Source: Celoporthe dispersa
Lineage: Eukaryota; Ascomycota; Sordariomycetes; Diaporthales; Cryphonectriaceae
Length of the DNA: 64,000 nucleotides
Direction: 5' to 3'
Assembly: GCA_016584495.1 (NCBI GenBank)
Contig: WAID01000007.1
Span: forward strand, 792,001 to 856,000
Part shown: one piece after another, positions 1 to 12,186 of the stretch
Position numbering within the stretch: position 1 is the stretch's first letter
How the letters are laid out: every line of letters starts with the position of its first letter
Position numbers and translations under genes: made by a program
Notes under the pieces: generated by a model
Database searches by the model: none
The model's input: the letters and a program-made list of their open reading frames with translations, nothing else
Told to the model about the DNA's origin: nothing

Positions 1-1587
1 CCTCTCAGTTTGTCTTGCTGGCTGGTCACATGGATCGGAGATCGCTCCAACTCGTAGTGAGCGTGACGTCGTCGGCCCGTGATCCAGAGCTGATGGAGGC
101 AGAGGCTGAGGGTAGTAATGTTGTATTCGGTCCAGTAAAACCGAACCGAACAGGCCTGTCGTCGCAGCAGGTGCTCCCCTGTCCTCTCTGTGCGTTGGGT
201 GGTTGCATGCATGATCTAATATATTGGGGCACTATATGCAGCATCAAGAACAGGCAGTAACTCCTCTTGTATGCGATGGTGACGATTTCTGAAATAGCGG
301 TGGCTCCTTCTTGATCGCTGATAGCCCCCCACCCCCTCCCCCCCAAGTTAAAGCAGAGAAAAGGGGCACTTACACAAGGCAGTCGCAGTGGTCAAGAGTC
401 CCTGGCGCACCGTTGTCGGTCCCGCTTGGCCCTGTAGAGCATCTCCAATCAACGCTGCCAGTGCCTGACTCCAGGGTCCTCGTCCCCTTCCGATCCGAGT
501 TCTGTATCCACTTTTTGACCCCGCTGTCAGGCGTAGTGATCACCTGCTGGCGCCCCCCCCCCCCAAGTGAAGGCCATCACCGTGCTAACTGTATAGCGTA
601 TCAGTGTATGTACCTGCCGGCTTGCTCAGGTAGGCAGTAGCAAGGAGATCAGCATAAACCGTTTGGCCCCGAGGCCCCTAAGCATCATCCCCCCAGCGAC
701 AAGCGACAACCCCTCCTCTCTGCCTTTCTCTCCCCCACAGACAGAATTCCAGACGCTGCCCGCCACAAGTATTGATTTAACCGCCTCCGCTCTCTCGACT
801 CAACTCGTCATCGTTGACCCCTCCCCCCCCAACCCCCCAAAAAAAACGACCTCCCCTTACAGACAGATAACCTTCCAGCCTTTACCAACCACCACACACG
901 TGCGGTAGCAGGTGGCCCTCTTGCTTGTGGTACCAACAAGGCTCGTCAATCGCCAGAGCCAGCGAGCGATCTGGAGGCGACAAAACAAACGTCTCGGTCG
1001 ACGTGTCACGCAGGTGCGAGGGTTAACGGAGGAGAGGATGAGCTGAGATGGTTCAAGGCTTCGCGTTGGGTTCAGGACGACTATAACGCAGACACAAACA
1101 CCCGATCTGCGCTCTCTGGTCCAGGCAGTCCGTCTGGCAACGTGTCGACCTCGGACACCTCGAGCCCTCACACGATCAAGACCCAGCTGCTGGCTCTCTC
1201 CATCCTCCCAGGTCAAAAACTTTCCAACTCACCGCCATACCGCGTATGCCTGGTGGTCGTGGTTGTGTCGTCTGGTCCCGAGCACTGCAGTGTACTCCGT
1301 ACAGGCACCCCCTGGCCCGCCAGCCGCGCTCGCTAAGGTAGCAGGGTCCCTCGCCCGACCGCCTCGTCCAGGAATCCTACATACACACCCAAGTCCGGCC
1401 TCAGCCTGGCCCTTCGGCCAGTCACCATTATCGAGCACACCAGCGATAGCAGTCTTCTCGTCCCCTGCGACCAAGGCGGGCCTCTCAGCTTGCCTCTCGC
1501 CCTCCCTCCCTCTCTCTCTCCATCTCTCCATGTCCATGACTTCGCGGTGACGCTCTTGGCCAGCCCAGACCGGGGGACATCGCCATC
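1..1587. other. Gene-free left edge; probable upstream region of the 1.6 kb gene
   Basis: I see no convincing coding region here. The plus strand is C- and CT-rich, including a 14-base C run near 551 and pyrimidine stretches towards 1490-1540, as is common in fungal promoters and 5' leaders. The short open frames on both strands have low-complexity composition and overlap each other. A GTACTCCGTAC motif lies at 1293. Confidence 0.5.
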
Positions 1588-2615
1588 ATGGAGTCCGTTC
1601 CTGAGACCGAGAAGCTCGAGGAGTTTCGGCCTGCACCTCTTCCCACACTCCGCCTCCAGCACTCCAACTATACCCTCCAGCCTTCATCCTCTTCCACCTC
1701 TGCCACCGCTTCCGACCTCGACTCTCCCCGAAAACCTCCCACCATGCGGCGCTCCACCGACCCTTCACCCGCCTCCCCCGTCTCTCCCACCTGGAATGCC
1801 GCCGCCCTCCCCTACCGGCCGAGAACCACCTCGCCCCTATCAGGCAACCACGTGAGGTCCAAGTCGGCCGCCACGCTGGTTCCCCGCCCATGGGGCGGGC
1901 ACAGTCGCTGCCCGGCGTGAACGGGCTGGGCCACATCCTCATCCCTCGACCCGAGAGCCCCTCGGGGTCTCCTCATCGGGCTCGTGCCATGCGGAAGCCC
2001 GTGGACGACATCTATCCTCCCGTCTCGCCCACGCGAAGCTCTGTATTGGACCCAGAGCGACACCTGTCCGAGCGGGGCAGCGTACCAAACCTGGACATCA
2101 CCTCGGCACCAGCGGTCCGGCACAGACGCCCGTCGTCACCTCTCCGCTATGTTGCAGGCTCCTCCTCGTCCTCCTCCTCCACCACCACCACGGCGGGGGG
2201 CTGCTCTTCTGCTACGACCTCGTCATGGTCCTCGGTCGCCTCCTCCCCGGTACAGCGACCGTACGACCCTGCCGGCGACAGCTACGTCTTCTCCTCGGCC
2301 TACCCACCCTCCTCCTCCATGCCCTCGACCCCCATCTCCATGCGGTCCCGGAGCCCCAGCATCTCCAGCCTGGAGACCATCCCGGACACCCCTGACGCCG
2401 AGGAGGCCGCGGTGGAGGCAGAGAAGATCGCACAGCTCAAGGCTGCTGCTGACGCCGAGGACGGAGGCGAGCCCAAGGGACGCAGCAGCCTAGACACGCC
2501 CGTGCGGGGCCGGACCATCATGGGATTTGGCACCAGAGACAAGCGCAAGCGGTGGAGTGTCTGTGGCGCTGAGAGGCGGGGCGACCTGGACCTCGAGACC
2601 ATCTGGGAGGACTGA
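1588..2615 (+). CDS. Disordered basic/proline-rich protein, one apparent 1-nt frame break
   Basis: The ATG at 1588 (context CATCATGG) opens a frame that runs to 1920; the rest of the protein is in another frame from about 1890 to 2615. One added base after the CGCCC at 1885-1889 joins them at RSKSAATLVPRP/MGRAQSLPGV, giving about 342 residues. The alternative, a 53-nt intron 1852-1904 (GTGAGG...CACAG), also restores the frame but has no visible branch point and would remove natural-looking sequence. The protein is rich in Ser, Pro and Arg, with SP/TP sites, a poly-Ser/Thr stretch in the middle and a basic then acidic tail (KRKRWSVC ... ETIWED). I see no catalytic domain or membrane segment. 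It resembles fungal proteins annotated only as basic proline-rich; function unknown. Confidence 0.72.
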
Positions 2616-3733
2616 GAAGCGAGAGCAGCCCCTCCTCCTCCTCCTCCCGAGATTATCGATCGAGCCGAACAGGACACGGCTGGCAAATTGCAGGAGCAGT
2701 CACAGGACAAGAGGCAGGGCAGGGCAGGGCAGGTTGAAGCAGGGTCTCAGAAAAACGGTGTCTATATAACCAATATGTCTCTCCCTAACGGAGTGGTTTG
2801 CTACTACTGGAAAGCTTGCGGCACGGGGCTAGACATGATAAGCTCATGGGGGGTTCTTTGTGTTTCCTTTTCTTTTTTTTCTTTTGCGAACCAACGCATC
2901 AAGTGCATCTCGGGTCTCACGCAAAACCAGGATGGGGGGACGTTCGGCGTTCAGAGTGAGCCTTGTTTCGATACCCCACCTATCGCATCTGGCGTTTAGT
3001 CTTGTCGATCAACACGGAAAGAGTGAGAAAAAAGAGAAAGGAAAAAAGAAGAAAAAAACCAAGAGAAAAAAGGTTTCACGTTTGGGGCCAGGGAGCGAGG
3101 GCATCAGGACGGCTGGACGAAGCTCGCCGTCCAGAGAAAGGGAGCCAGACCGTTCCGTGTGCCACACTAGGCAACCAAGGGCGGGCTCTTAAGCAGCAAA
3201 TTGAAGCCAATGAACCAAAGCAGGGCAGGTGTATAGCGGGTGTTGTGAAGTCATATTGTGTCTTTCTGTGCAGGACTTTCTCAGCTTGGCCTGCCTCATG
3301 TCTCGAGGTGGTGCGATGGTTCCCGTCTCCCTTGCTGGGCATAGGCCGAAATGGTGAGTGTTCCCTTGTGCCCGGCCACCTACGCTGACATCCCTTACCA
3401 CCTAGACAGTTCCAAGCCTCCGCTGCGAATGTCATCCCTCACGGTGCAGACCGGAGGAAAGAGGAAAGCTCCAGAGAGAAGGCTCCCATCACATCACGCC
3501 GAACGTCTATAAGAATCCTCGGCGATGCTCTCAAAACTCAGTATGGACCTGTTCCTCTCTCCCAGGATCACCAGAGCAGCAAGCAGTGCTTCCTCCCTCC
3601 TCCTCGTCCTCGTCCCTCCAAACCCACAACACTCTTTCTTCCCTCACTCGCTTTTCATCCCCACCTTTCTAATCTTTGATTTAAAAATATCATCAAGAAG
3701 GTTTAAAGCTTCTCGGTCCTTCGTTACAAAAAT
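2616..3733. other. Intergenic: 3' UTR and promoter
   Basis: This tandem intergenic stretch separates the basic/proline-rich gene from the cell-surface protein gene. It has an A-rich run at 3025-3075 and a CT-rich leader at 3590-3670 directly before the next start. No gene is supported. Confidence 0.5.
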
Positions 3734-5384
3734 ATGAAGCAACAAGCGCTTCTCGGGGTCCTGGGATCCCTGCTGTCTCTGAAGGCCACCACCGCCTTCC
3801 CTCAGCCCAGAAATGTGAGCAAATTCCAGAGCCTCCACACACCATACCACACCACACCACAAGTTTCACGCTCGGTTAAGCTAACCACCACAATTTTTTT
3901 TCCCCTTCCTCCTAGCTCTGGCAGAGACTCAGCGGTGCCCTCGAGCACCGTGGCGACAATGAGGCTCTGGTCAAGCGCGACGCCGAGACGCGGATGCGAA
4001 CCCGATCACCATCACGTCCACTGCGCTTGGCGTGCACACGTCTGCCACCTCGGTCAACGTGTGTCCTGTGCAGATCCGCTACGTGACCGTGACCGTCACC
4101 AAGCCGACCACCATCACCTACTTCCCGTCGTCGTCTGTTGTGCCGGCCAACGTCACCGGGATCTTCAACAGCACGCTGCCCAACGCCACCTTCACCGAGC
4201 AGCTCCCGCCCCCCCTCAGCTCGCTGCCCATCACCATCCTGCCCACCACGCTCCCCGAGAACTTCACCTTCACCGAGGCCCCAGGCACCACGTCCACCGT
4301 GGAGATCCCCCCGCCCTTCAACATCACCACCCTGGCCTCGGTCATCCCCACCCCTCTCCCTCCCATCGTCAACATCAGCATCTCCACGCTCAGCACCGAG
4401 CTGCCGCCTCCTGTGCCGAGCATCAGCAACATCACGCTCACGAGCACCGTCCTGCCCACCTTCACGGTGCTCCCATCGCTCTCCGTCATCGTCCCTCCTC
4501 TCAACCTCACCCTCTCCCCGCCGCCTCCTCCCGTCGAGACGCTGTCGCCCATCGCGACCCTCACCGAGCTCAACAGCAGCACCACCATCGCCGTCGTCAT
4601 CGAGAGCAGCGTCCCCCTCAGCAGCGTGCCCAGCATCGTCCCGCTCACGACCCTCACCGGGAGCCTCAACAGCAGCACCGTCGCCATCATCATCGAGTCC
4701 TCGCTGCCCACGCCGGTGGAGACGCTGCCCATCCCGCCGCTGCCCACCGAGACGCTGTCCCCCTTTACCACCCTCACCGAGTACCCAGGAAGCAGCAGCA
4801 CCGTGGTCGTCATCGTGGAGACCCCCGTGCCGGTCCCCACGCTCTCCTCCCTCAGCACGCCCGCCGAGAGCCCTACGGCGCCCCTCTTCTCCATATCTCC
4901 CCCGAGCGTGTCCACCTTCGTCATCGCCACCACCATGACCCCGCTGGTGACCGCCTCGTCCATCCAGACTATCGCTATCACCTCGTCCGTCCCCTCCATC
5001 ACAGGAACCATCACCGGCTCCCCGCAGTCCATGCCCACCGGCACCCCCAACCCCTCCGACACGTACTGCGACGTGCACGGCACCTCGCTGGGCGACTACT
5101 ACCTGGGAACCTGGGTGGAGAACCGCTCCGGTGTCCAGGTCACCCTCGAGGGCTGCTACCAGTTCTGCGACATCTACGACAACCCAGACCACCTGGGCGG
5201 TTGTGCCTCGTATGAGTTCCACGAGGAAGAGGGCATCCCCGGGTCCGCCCGCTGCGATCTCTACGGCGCCACCGTTCCTTATGTCGTCGGGAAGCTGTAC
5301 GAGAACGCCGCTGGGGTCTGGTTCGATCTGGCCTGTGGTAGCCCGAATAAGTATCTGAACATCACTGGCGCTCCTGACTACTGA
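3734..5384 (+). CDS. Secreted Ser/Thr/Pro-rich cell-surface protein, one 1-nt frame break
   Basis: Exon 1 (3734-3814) encodes a signal peptide (MKQQALLGVL ... TTAFPQP). An intron at 3815-3915 (GTGAGC...CTCCTAG) leads to exon 2 (3916-5384). Exon 2 starts as LWQRLSGALEH and reaches a Kex2-like KR site (EALVKRDAE). It then changes frame near 3985-3990; one extra G (GAGACG to GAGGACG) gives KRDAEDADANPITITSTALG. The mature protein is a long Thr/Ser/Pro stalk with many N-x-S/T sites. A cysteine-bearing C-terminal module follows (from DTYCDVHGTSLGDYY to the end, with Cys in CYQFC, GGCASY, ARCDLYG and DLACGS), perhaps an Apple/PAN- or WSC-like fold. No GPI signal is visible. Predicted length after repair is 516 residues. 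Inference: an extracellular wall or adhesion-type protein. Confidence 0.75.
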
Positions 5385-5885
5385 GAGACAGGGTGAGAGA
5401 GAAAAAGGAGAGAACGACACTTCGACGACGACAAAAGAGGAAGACAAACAGCAACAGCAATGGTGAGGAAATAATGATGACAAGAGGGAAAAAGGAAAGA
5501 GACTGCATTGGTTGGCATACACGAGCGTCTACTCTGTGGTTTTTTCTTTGCTACCTGACTGACGATTCCTCTTTTTTCTTTCTTTTCGTTCTCTTCTGAT
5601 TGCATTCATTTCCACTATTGGGATTATCACGACACGACCTATACGGCTTTTTTTACATTTTGACATTATTAGATCTAGCAGCATTCTCTTAGCCTACTGA
5701 AATTCGATTCTCTCTTGGTCTCCCAAAAAAAAAAAAAAATGAGACGTCGTCTTCTTCTTGCCGCGCAGGTTGGCATGGTGACTTGACTATTCAGTCAACT
5801 CGGTACTCGTAGTAAGTAGTAGTAATAGTATCCTACTATTAAAAAAAAGGTCTATCCATCCCTTTTTTTCCCCTTTCTTTCTTCT
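5385..5885. other. Convergent 3' intergenic region
   Basis: This lies between the stop codons of the cell-surface gene and the PTPA gene, which converge. It is AT-rich, with a 14-A run near 5727 and TAG/TAGTAGTAG repeats at 5810-5835, consistent with two 3' UTRs. No gene seen. Confidence 0.5.
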
Positions 5886-7187
5886 TTAGTCAAACGGTAT
5901 CCTGCGCAGTGGTTGCTGCCCTTGCTTCATCGCCTCCATGCCAGCAGCGACACCGCTCGGCACCTTGATCCCGCAGCACTCGCCCCACCCGTTCTGCTGG
6001 TGCACATGCCTCACCCCGCCCTCCTGGAAGACCTGGACCTCGCCGCCCTCGTCGTCGTCGTCCTCATCAGGCACGCCCAGCTGGCCCTGGTCGCTCATGC
6101 CGTCGGCGGCGGGGACCAGCGAGCCGAACAGGAAGTGCTGCATGACAGGCAGCTTCCTCAGGACCTCGGCCACAAACATCCTCCGCATGCCGCCCTCGAC
6201 CTTCTCCCACGACCGGGCGCTCGAGATGTCGTCCAGCATGGGGCTGTGCCACCGCAGCCCCTTGACCGTCTTGGTGCTGTTGACGAAGACGATCTGGTTC
6301 AGGTACAGGTAGTCCCGCCCGAACTGCTCGAGCACCAGCTCCTGGTGGATCGCCCGCGGCGTGATGTACCTGTGGTGCAACAGCTGGCTGGCCCCGAACA
6401 GGAACGGCAGGAACTGGTAGTCGTCCAGCCCCCAGACCCCGTGCGAGCCGGCGGGCTCGAGGTAGTACGTCGACTGCACCACGCGCATGACCTCGAGGTA
6501 GCGCGTGAAGACCCGCAGCACCAGCGCCGGGAAGTCGGCGCGCCCTACCGCCCGCAGCTGGTGTAGGCACAGCAGCCACACCAGGAAGTTGAGCTCGTGG
6601 CCCGAGCCGTAGTCGATGCGCCTGCGGTTGCCGAAAGACTGGTCCAGGTAGGCCGCGAGCTCGGCCCCCGCGCCGGCCTGCGTGATGCCCAGCTCTGCGT
6701 GCCACCGCGGCGCGCGTGCCTTGGCCCCGTCGAGGAAGTCTCGGAAGCGCTTGTTGCCGAACCGCGAGCCGCCTTGATCGTCGGGCGGGTTCTGGTAGAC
6801 GAGCTGCTCGGCCTCGTCCAGTATCGAGAGGATCTTCTTGACGGTGGCGCTCAGGTCGTCGTCCTTGACAGCTGATATGGGTGTGTCGGCGACGGACTCG
6901 GTCAGGCCGAAGACCCAGGCCACGACGAGGTCGTAGGTGGGCGACCCGAGGAAGAGGTCGTGATCTTCTTTCGACAGGATCCGCCGGGTGGGCACCTGGA
7001 AGGACTTGGGGTCCTCTGGAGGAGGAGGGAGGGCGGGAGTCTCTGGGAAGGGGAGCGGGTTGTCAGGACCCTGCCGTCGCCTCCTGGGCTCGAGCTTGGG
7101 CAGCCGGTGCCTCAGATCGGGGATGCCCTGTCCAGAGGGCGTGGCTGCTGGCGGTTGTGAGGTCTCTCCAGCAGCCATGGTTGTCAT
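5886..7187 (-). CDS. PTPA/RRD-type phosphatase 2A activator (peptidyl-prolyl isomerase)
   Basis: A single-exon frame of 433 residues carries the PTPA signature: DYGSGHELNF at about 192-201, RVFTRYLEVMR at 225-235, and EPAGSHGVWGLDDYQFLPF at 244-262. The late motif RWHSPMLDDIS (312-322) is also present. The family activates PP2A-like catalytic subunits and isomerises a prolyl bond; yeast has two members, Rrd1 and Rrd2. The N-terminal 60 residues are proline-rich. The C-terminal tail is acidic (DEDDDDEGG), followed by WGECCGIKVPS and a final IPFD, which I associate with the RRD1-type of filamentous fungi, although this is not certain. Two in-frame ATGs are possible: 7187, and 7178 with the stronger context ACCATGG. 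The gene diverges from RRP46 across a 480-bp shared promoter. Confidence 0.93.
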   Translation of the reverse strand: MTTMAAGETSQPPAATPSGQGIPDLRHRLPKLEPRRRRQGPDNPLPFPETPALPPPPEDPKSFQVPTRRILSKEDHDLFLGSPTYDLVVAWVFGLTESVADTPISAVKDDDLSATVKKILSILDEAEQLVYQNPPDDQGGSRFGNKRFRDFLDGAKARAPRWHAELGITQAGAGAELAAYLDQSFGNRRRIDYGSGHELNFLVWLLCLHQLRAVGRADFPALVLRVFTRYLEVMRVVQSTYYLEPAGSHGVWGLDDYQFLPFLFGASQLLHHRYITPRAIHQELVLEQFGRDYLYLNQIVFVNSTKTVKGLRWHSPMLDDISSARSWEKVEGGMRRMFVAEVLRKLPVMQHFLFGSLVPAADGMSDQGQLGVPDEDDDDEGGEVQVFQEGGVRHVHQQNGWGECCGIKVPSGVAAGMEAMKQGQQPLRRIPFD

Positions 7188-7669
7188 TCTGGAGGTGCGA
7201 TACTCCGATATGGTTGGTCGATCTGATGGGAAAGAGGAGAAGGAGTGTGGTGGTGCGCCGTGGACGTGGTCAGGTGATGGTTAGGCTTGGTCGTATGGGT
7301 GAGGTTGAGGTCGGACTCACAATGGATAGTTGCTGTAGCGTTTACAGGACCTGCCCCGCGGCCACAGCTCAGGACCCTGCAGGAGGAGCTGGAGGGCTAC
7401 AGGGCCAGCTGTAGGCGTGTTGTCACTGTAAGGTGGGGTCACTGCTCAGCCTATCGTGCCTATGAGATAATCCCGCCCAGCCAGGTTGGCCCTTGTCTGG
7501 CTGCCAACGACTAGCCTAACTGGGCTCAGAGAAGCTTTGGTCGCAGGCAAGAAGGCATTGAAAGATCTGCGCGCCTGCAGAGAGCCTCAGTTAAGCTCCT
7601 GCCATTATCACGTCCCAACACCACAGCCACCAACCCCCAACAACCCAACACAACCAGGACAGCATCATC
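7188..7669. promoter_or_regulatory. Shared promoter between the PTPA and RRP46 genes
   Basis: The two start codons are divergent and about 480 bp apart, so both genes should use this stretch. The side next to RRP46 (7600-7660) is CA-rich with repeated CCAACA, typical of a fungal 5' leader. I recognise no specific binding site. Confidence 0.5.
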
Positions 7670-8657
7670 ATGACTGCCTCGCTGCGGCCAGAGGCAGCAC
7701 TGTCTCCATTACCCAAGGCTGACGGGTCCGCAACGTACTCGTACGCCGGATACACCATCACGGCCTCTGCAAACGGTCCCATCGAGGCTCAGAGGAGGGA
7801 AGAGCACCCCTACGAGGCTTTCGTCGATGTGATCGTGCGGCCTGCCTCGGGTGTCGGAGGTGAGTCGTTCTCTCTCTTTTCTTTCTTTCTCTTTTCTTTC
7901 CCCTTCCCTTCCTTGTGCATCGATGGTGAAGCTGCATGAGGATCTCGATGTATGGCTGCTCACCAGCCCTCCCCGCCCAGGCACGCGAGAGCGGCATCTC
8001 GAGTCGCTGCTGCAGCAGTCTCTGCGACAGCTCATCCTCGTCAAGAATTTCCCGCGCTGCCTCATCCAGGTTGTACTGCAGATCACGGCCTCTCCCGCCA
8101 ACGAATATGTCAACACGAAACTAGTCCAGGCCAGCACGGTAAGACGTTAAGCGCCCGGAGCTGATGCCCCTGTCCTGATGCGCGCCCCTCCCCTTCTCCC
8201 CTAATGGGAGGGCTCAAGGCTGTGAAACGGTGCTAATTATTCCTGCCAGGACCTGTCCATCATCCCCGCCCTACTCCAGACCGCAGTCTTGGCCCTGCTG
8301 TCCGCGGCTGTACCGATGAGGTCGACCGCGACATCTGTCGTTGCGGCAGTGTCGCCTGAAGACGGCAAGACCAAGGTCGTCGTCGATCCGTCCCCACGGC
8401 AGGTGGAGCTGTCTCGATCTGTTCATGTGCTCGCCTTCACCTCCAGCGAGGAGCTGCTGGTCGCCGAGAGCGAGGGCGACTTCTCCATGGACGAATGGGA
8501 TCAGGTCTACGAGGCCGCGCGGTCCATCTGCTGCACGCCCCCCGCGCAGGAGGCAGACATGGTTCTGGGCGACGATCAGCAAGCTGGTCCAGATCTGCGG
8601 CTGTTTGTTCGGTCGACAGCAGAAGCTAAGGTCACGGCTGATCTTCACTGGAAGTGA
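7670..8657 (+). CDS. rrp46: RRP46-like exosome core subunit (RNase PH fold)
   Basis: Three exons (7670-7859, 7981-8138, 8250-8657) give 251 residues with intact phases. Intron 1 is 7860-7980 (GTGAGT...GCCCAG). Intron 2 is 8139-8249 (GTAAGA...GCTAAT...TGCCAG). The RNase PH order is visible: GSATYSYAGYTITASANGP, then EAFVDVIVRPASGVGGT across the first junction, RERHLESLLQQSLRQLI, FPRCLIQVVLQI, and IPALLQTAVLALLSAAVPM after the second. Rrp46 is one of the six catalytically inactive RNase PH-type ring subunits of the nuclear and cytoplasmic exosome, which processes and degrades RNA. The length matches fungal Rrp46. MTR3 is the main alternative, but the GGT-RERHLE stretch fits Rrp46 better. No frame damage is seen here. 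Confidence 0.88.
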
Positions 8658-11600
8658 CCAGCCCTGCAGGTCCTCACGGCCCTGTCTATGCAATAATGGC
8701 TTCTGTAGGTCTCGCGACTCTTGGGACAGGGGAGATGACAGGTCCCCAACAGCCCGAGCCACGCAGCTCCGTGAGAAAGGCAACAGACTGCCTCGCTGCT
8801 GGAGATGACGTCTCACGGCACCGGTCCAGGTGGAAACCACCTAGCTGGAGCGGAGATCCGGCCAGGGCTGCCAGTGGCAGGAGATCCGATGTCAAGGGAT
8901 CAACAAATGATGTTCTTTGACGCGTCTGTTTGTCCATGAAATTTGGCAGGGCCGATACGACCGCTGCAGTGCTCCCAAACGTCTGGGTGGGGTCCAAAGT
9001 CAGGCCCACGTCTGGGACGGTGTTTCAGCACACGTCAAATTGCCGCCCACAACAATCCGAATGGAATTCAGCAACTGCAACCTGTGGCCCACCTCAAAAG
9101 AGGAGGCGGGCGGGCGCTGGCTGAGAAACAATCAATCTCTCTGAAGGTTCAGATGATCTCGGGGCACGTAGCCAAGCATCAAGACCACGTGCTTGTAGCC
9201 AGAGCCACATTACTACTGTGGTGAAAGTCTGGTCCCTCCTTCAGCTTCCCTCGTTGGCTAATCTCAAGAAGGGCAGAAGAGAGGGGGGAAAGCCAAGAGA
9301 GAAAATGAAAGCTTGTGCTGTTTACCAGATGGTCCATCCAAACATTGACAACTGCAACGGTGTTGTTGACTAGTTGTCTAGCTAGCCGTGAGGGCAACTA
9401 TTACACGCCGAGCCAGGACGGCCCATATTTCGCTGGTCAATCAAACGACGACGTCTTTTTTTCTGAAATGACCAGGGCCAATGAAAATCTGTAGCCGGGA
9501 ACAAAAACAAACTTCCTGCTCTCCGTCGTCAAATTTAGATCTCAGTCTCGCCCCTCAATGCATATCGGAACAAGACAATTCGTTGACATGCAGACACGTC
9601 TCTGCCCGCCTGCGAGTCCTCCTCAGGGGATGAGACGCCACACTGCACTGGCCTTTGCGAAACCCCACGGCCTACCCTTGCACAACCTGAGACCGGAGGC
9701 GGTTGCGGCTTGCTCAAACTCGGGAAGCGCATTTCTCTAACGAGCTCCTCTTGTACTGCTGTCGTGTCCACTTGTGGGGCCTCGTGGACGCCTCGCTACC
9801 CATCAAACAAACTCTGACAAGAGACCCCAACGAGTAAGAGGGGGAGAGAGGTCTCTCTGCCCTGGCAATGGAGATACGAGCTGGCGTCCGGGTCGGGTTC
9901 GCTTACCGTTGTCCCCAAGTATAGACCAAACAATTACATACAGCATTGCAGAGTGACACACGGATGCGCGATCAGAGCTCTCGCGCAGGGGATCGCGGTC
10001 AAGGCCCGAGGCTGCGGGGATCCTCCGCCTCTTCTTGGCTTATCTGCTCCTATATGAGGCGGATGATATGGTCCAGAAAGAGGTTGCCACACCCAGCATG
10101 GGGCGGACTAACAACACAGTCCAGACCGCATCGCAGAGTGAAGCCTTTGCGTATGCCATGAGGTATCAAATCCCCTGACGGGGATGCCCCGTATCTCATG
10201 GGGTCCCCTCCCCTCCCCCCTTCTCCTCTCTCAAATGCCGGGGACAATTTCAGGTACGACGTTTCTTACTGGACGACCTGGCTGCGCGCGAGAGAGAGAG
10301 AGAAAAGAGAAGAAGAAAAAAAGGGCCTGCAAGCCTTCTTTCTGTGGACGGGGCGATCGATCCCACCCTGTGGCTGCATCCTCCTCAAAACAGGAGGATC
10401 CATTCAGCAACCACACCCTCTCTCAGCCTTGCCCAGCAACGAGAGCTGTTTGGCCGGGCGAGGATGGAGCCCTCTCCCTCCCTGCCTCGCCCTATCTCTC
10501 TCTCTCTGTCTCTCTATTTCCCCCACACTTTGCCTGCACCCGGCAAAACGCCAAACCTGGGAAACCTGAGGCGGCCCCTCGTGCAGCTTTCGTCCCAGTT
10601 CCAACTCTGGTCCCTGTCTGTGTTCAAGCGCAAGGGCCTCTCGACCCGCACTGCACATGCTAGCGATCGTCAACAAGGCTGGTTGGCACCAGGGATACAT
10701 ATTAAGTCACATTCATCGCATCTCTCGGCGTCTTTTCTCTCCCACCCAGCAGTATGGTAAATCACAGACGATCTTGTTGACCTCTCTCTTGTTTTTTTCT
10801 GTCCTCCCCTTCTTCCACCCTCTCCTCCCCTCTCTCTCTCTCCTCCTTCCTGTACAAGCGGGACAGCAGAGCTCTGGTAGTTCTAGCAATTACCTCCTCT
10901 GTTGCTTGTTCTATACCCACCCGCCTTAATTCACTCACCCCTCCTCTTTTTTTTTCTTTCTAAGTACGCCGGCGTTCTCTTTTTTCTTCTCTCCGCTTCT
11001 TCCTTCATTTCTTTCCACCACTACCGACCGATTCACTGGGCGGGGTGTCACATCACACTGCATGCCATCCAGTCCACTCGGAAGGTAGCCTTTTCCATCT
11101 GTCGTTTCTCGACTGCATTAGCATCACACTTATAGACCTGGCGTCGTTCACTTTTCTTTTCTTTTTCTTCTTCAACAACTAGACCGGCAGCGACACTTGT
11201 TCTTCGAAAGATACCCTCTCATTTTTTTTTAATCTACGATTCGTCAACTTCTTTTGTGGTCGAGCGTATGCAACCTTCTTCTACCAGACTTTAATTCTGG
11301 CAACTTTTTTTTTCTTTCCCTTTTCTTATCGAGAGAGAGAGACAGAGGCTTTAGCCACGTGCGTACAACACAGGTCTGCTGCAGCATCTCAGATCACATC
11401 ACGCACCATCTTTTCTTGTGTGTGACAGCGTTGTTCCCGGAGGATCACACATCCAATAGATTGATTCTATCATCCGGTAAGCCCCCCCCTCCCCCACCAC
11501 CACCACCCAAAAATTCACACCTCTCTTGTGTGTCTTGACAAGAGGAGAGCCCTGCTCGCATACAACCCGAGAGGAGGCACCCCAAATGGAACCTGGAAAT

Positions 11601-12186
11601 GCATTGTCTCTTGCAACGTGCCACCAAGACTAACGGAGATGTGTTTGTTTTGGCCTGGACAGCTTTTTCTTTTTTTGGGAGCTTCTTTCAGACCGACCCC
11701 GAGGTATCCGATACCCCGGAAGCAAAGAAGTCGAGCCGTTGCATCTCCACCCTTTTTTTTTTTTTGTGGTGTTCTTCAGGCTTCCAAAAGGCCCCTGTTT
11801 CTACACTGGGACGCACCTACTAGCCTCGGCCTATTCCACCGGAACCAAGCCTAATCTCCAGCTTACAGGGGGGAATAGGGGGCTGTCACGAATAAGCCTT
11901 TCGTCTGTAGGAGAGACTTGAGTCCCGAAGAGATCGTTGAGGACAGCAGACAGCATCAGGAATTGCTTTTTGTTGTCGTCGTTGTTGTTCTCGAGATCAC
12001 AACAGCAACATCCTCTCTTCTCTTTTTTTTTTTGTCTCTTTCTTCTTTTCGGTCTCTCGGGTGTTACATCTCGAAAAGAGAGGGCCCGCCTTTGTCGGAC
12101 TTGTTCCATCTTCCTTCGCGACCTTTTTATCACCGAGATCGATCTCGCTTCCCTTTAAGGTTCCGCTTGTACCCAGAGACGTCACC
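8658..12186. other. 3.5-kb intergenic region before NAD kinase
   Basis: No frame here looks like a conserved protein. The last 1.5 kb (10,700-12,180) is strongly pyrimidine-rich on the plus strand, with many CTTTTT and CTCTCT runs, which fits a long promoter plus 5' leader for the NAD kinase gene. A GACGCGTC palindrome lies at about 8919. The distal part could hold a non-coding transcript, but nothing in the sequence proves one. Confidence 0.45.

Noticed and set aside
3912..5522. 536-codon minus-strand frame opposite the cell-surface protein
   Set aside because: It is rich in Gly/Arg/Asp/His, the reverse shadow of a Thr/Ser/Pro-coding exon, with no family resemblance.
12061..12186. N-terminal extension of NAD kinase from 12061
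   Set aside because: The codon at 12061 is GTG, not ATG; the first ATG with good context is 12187.
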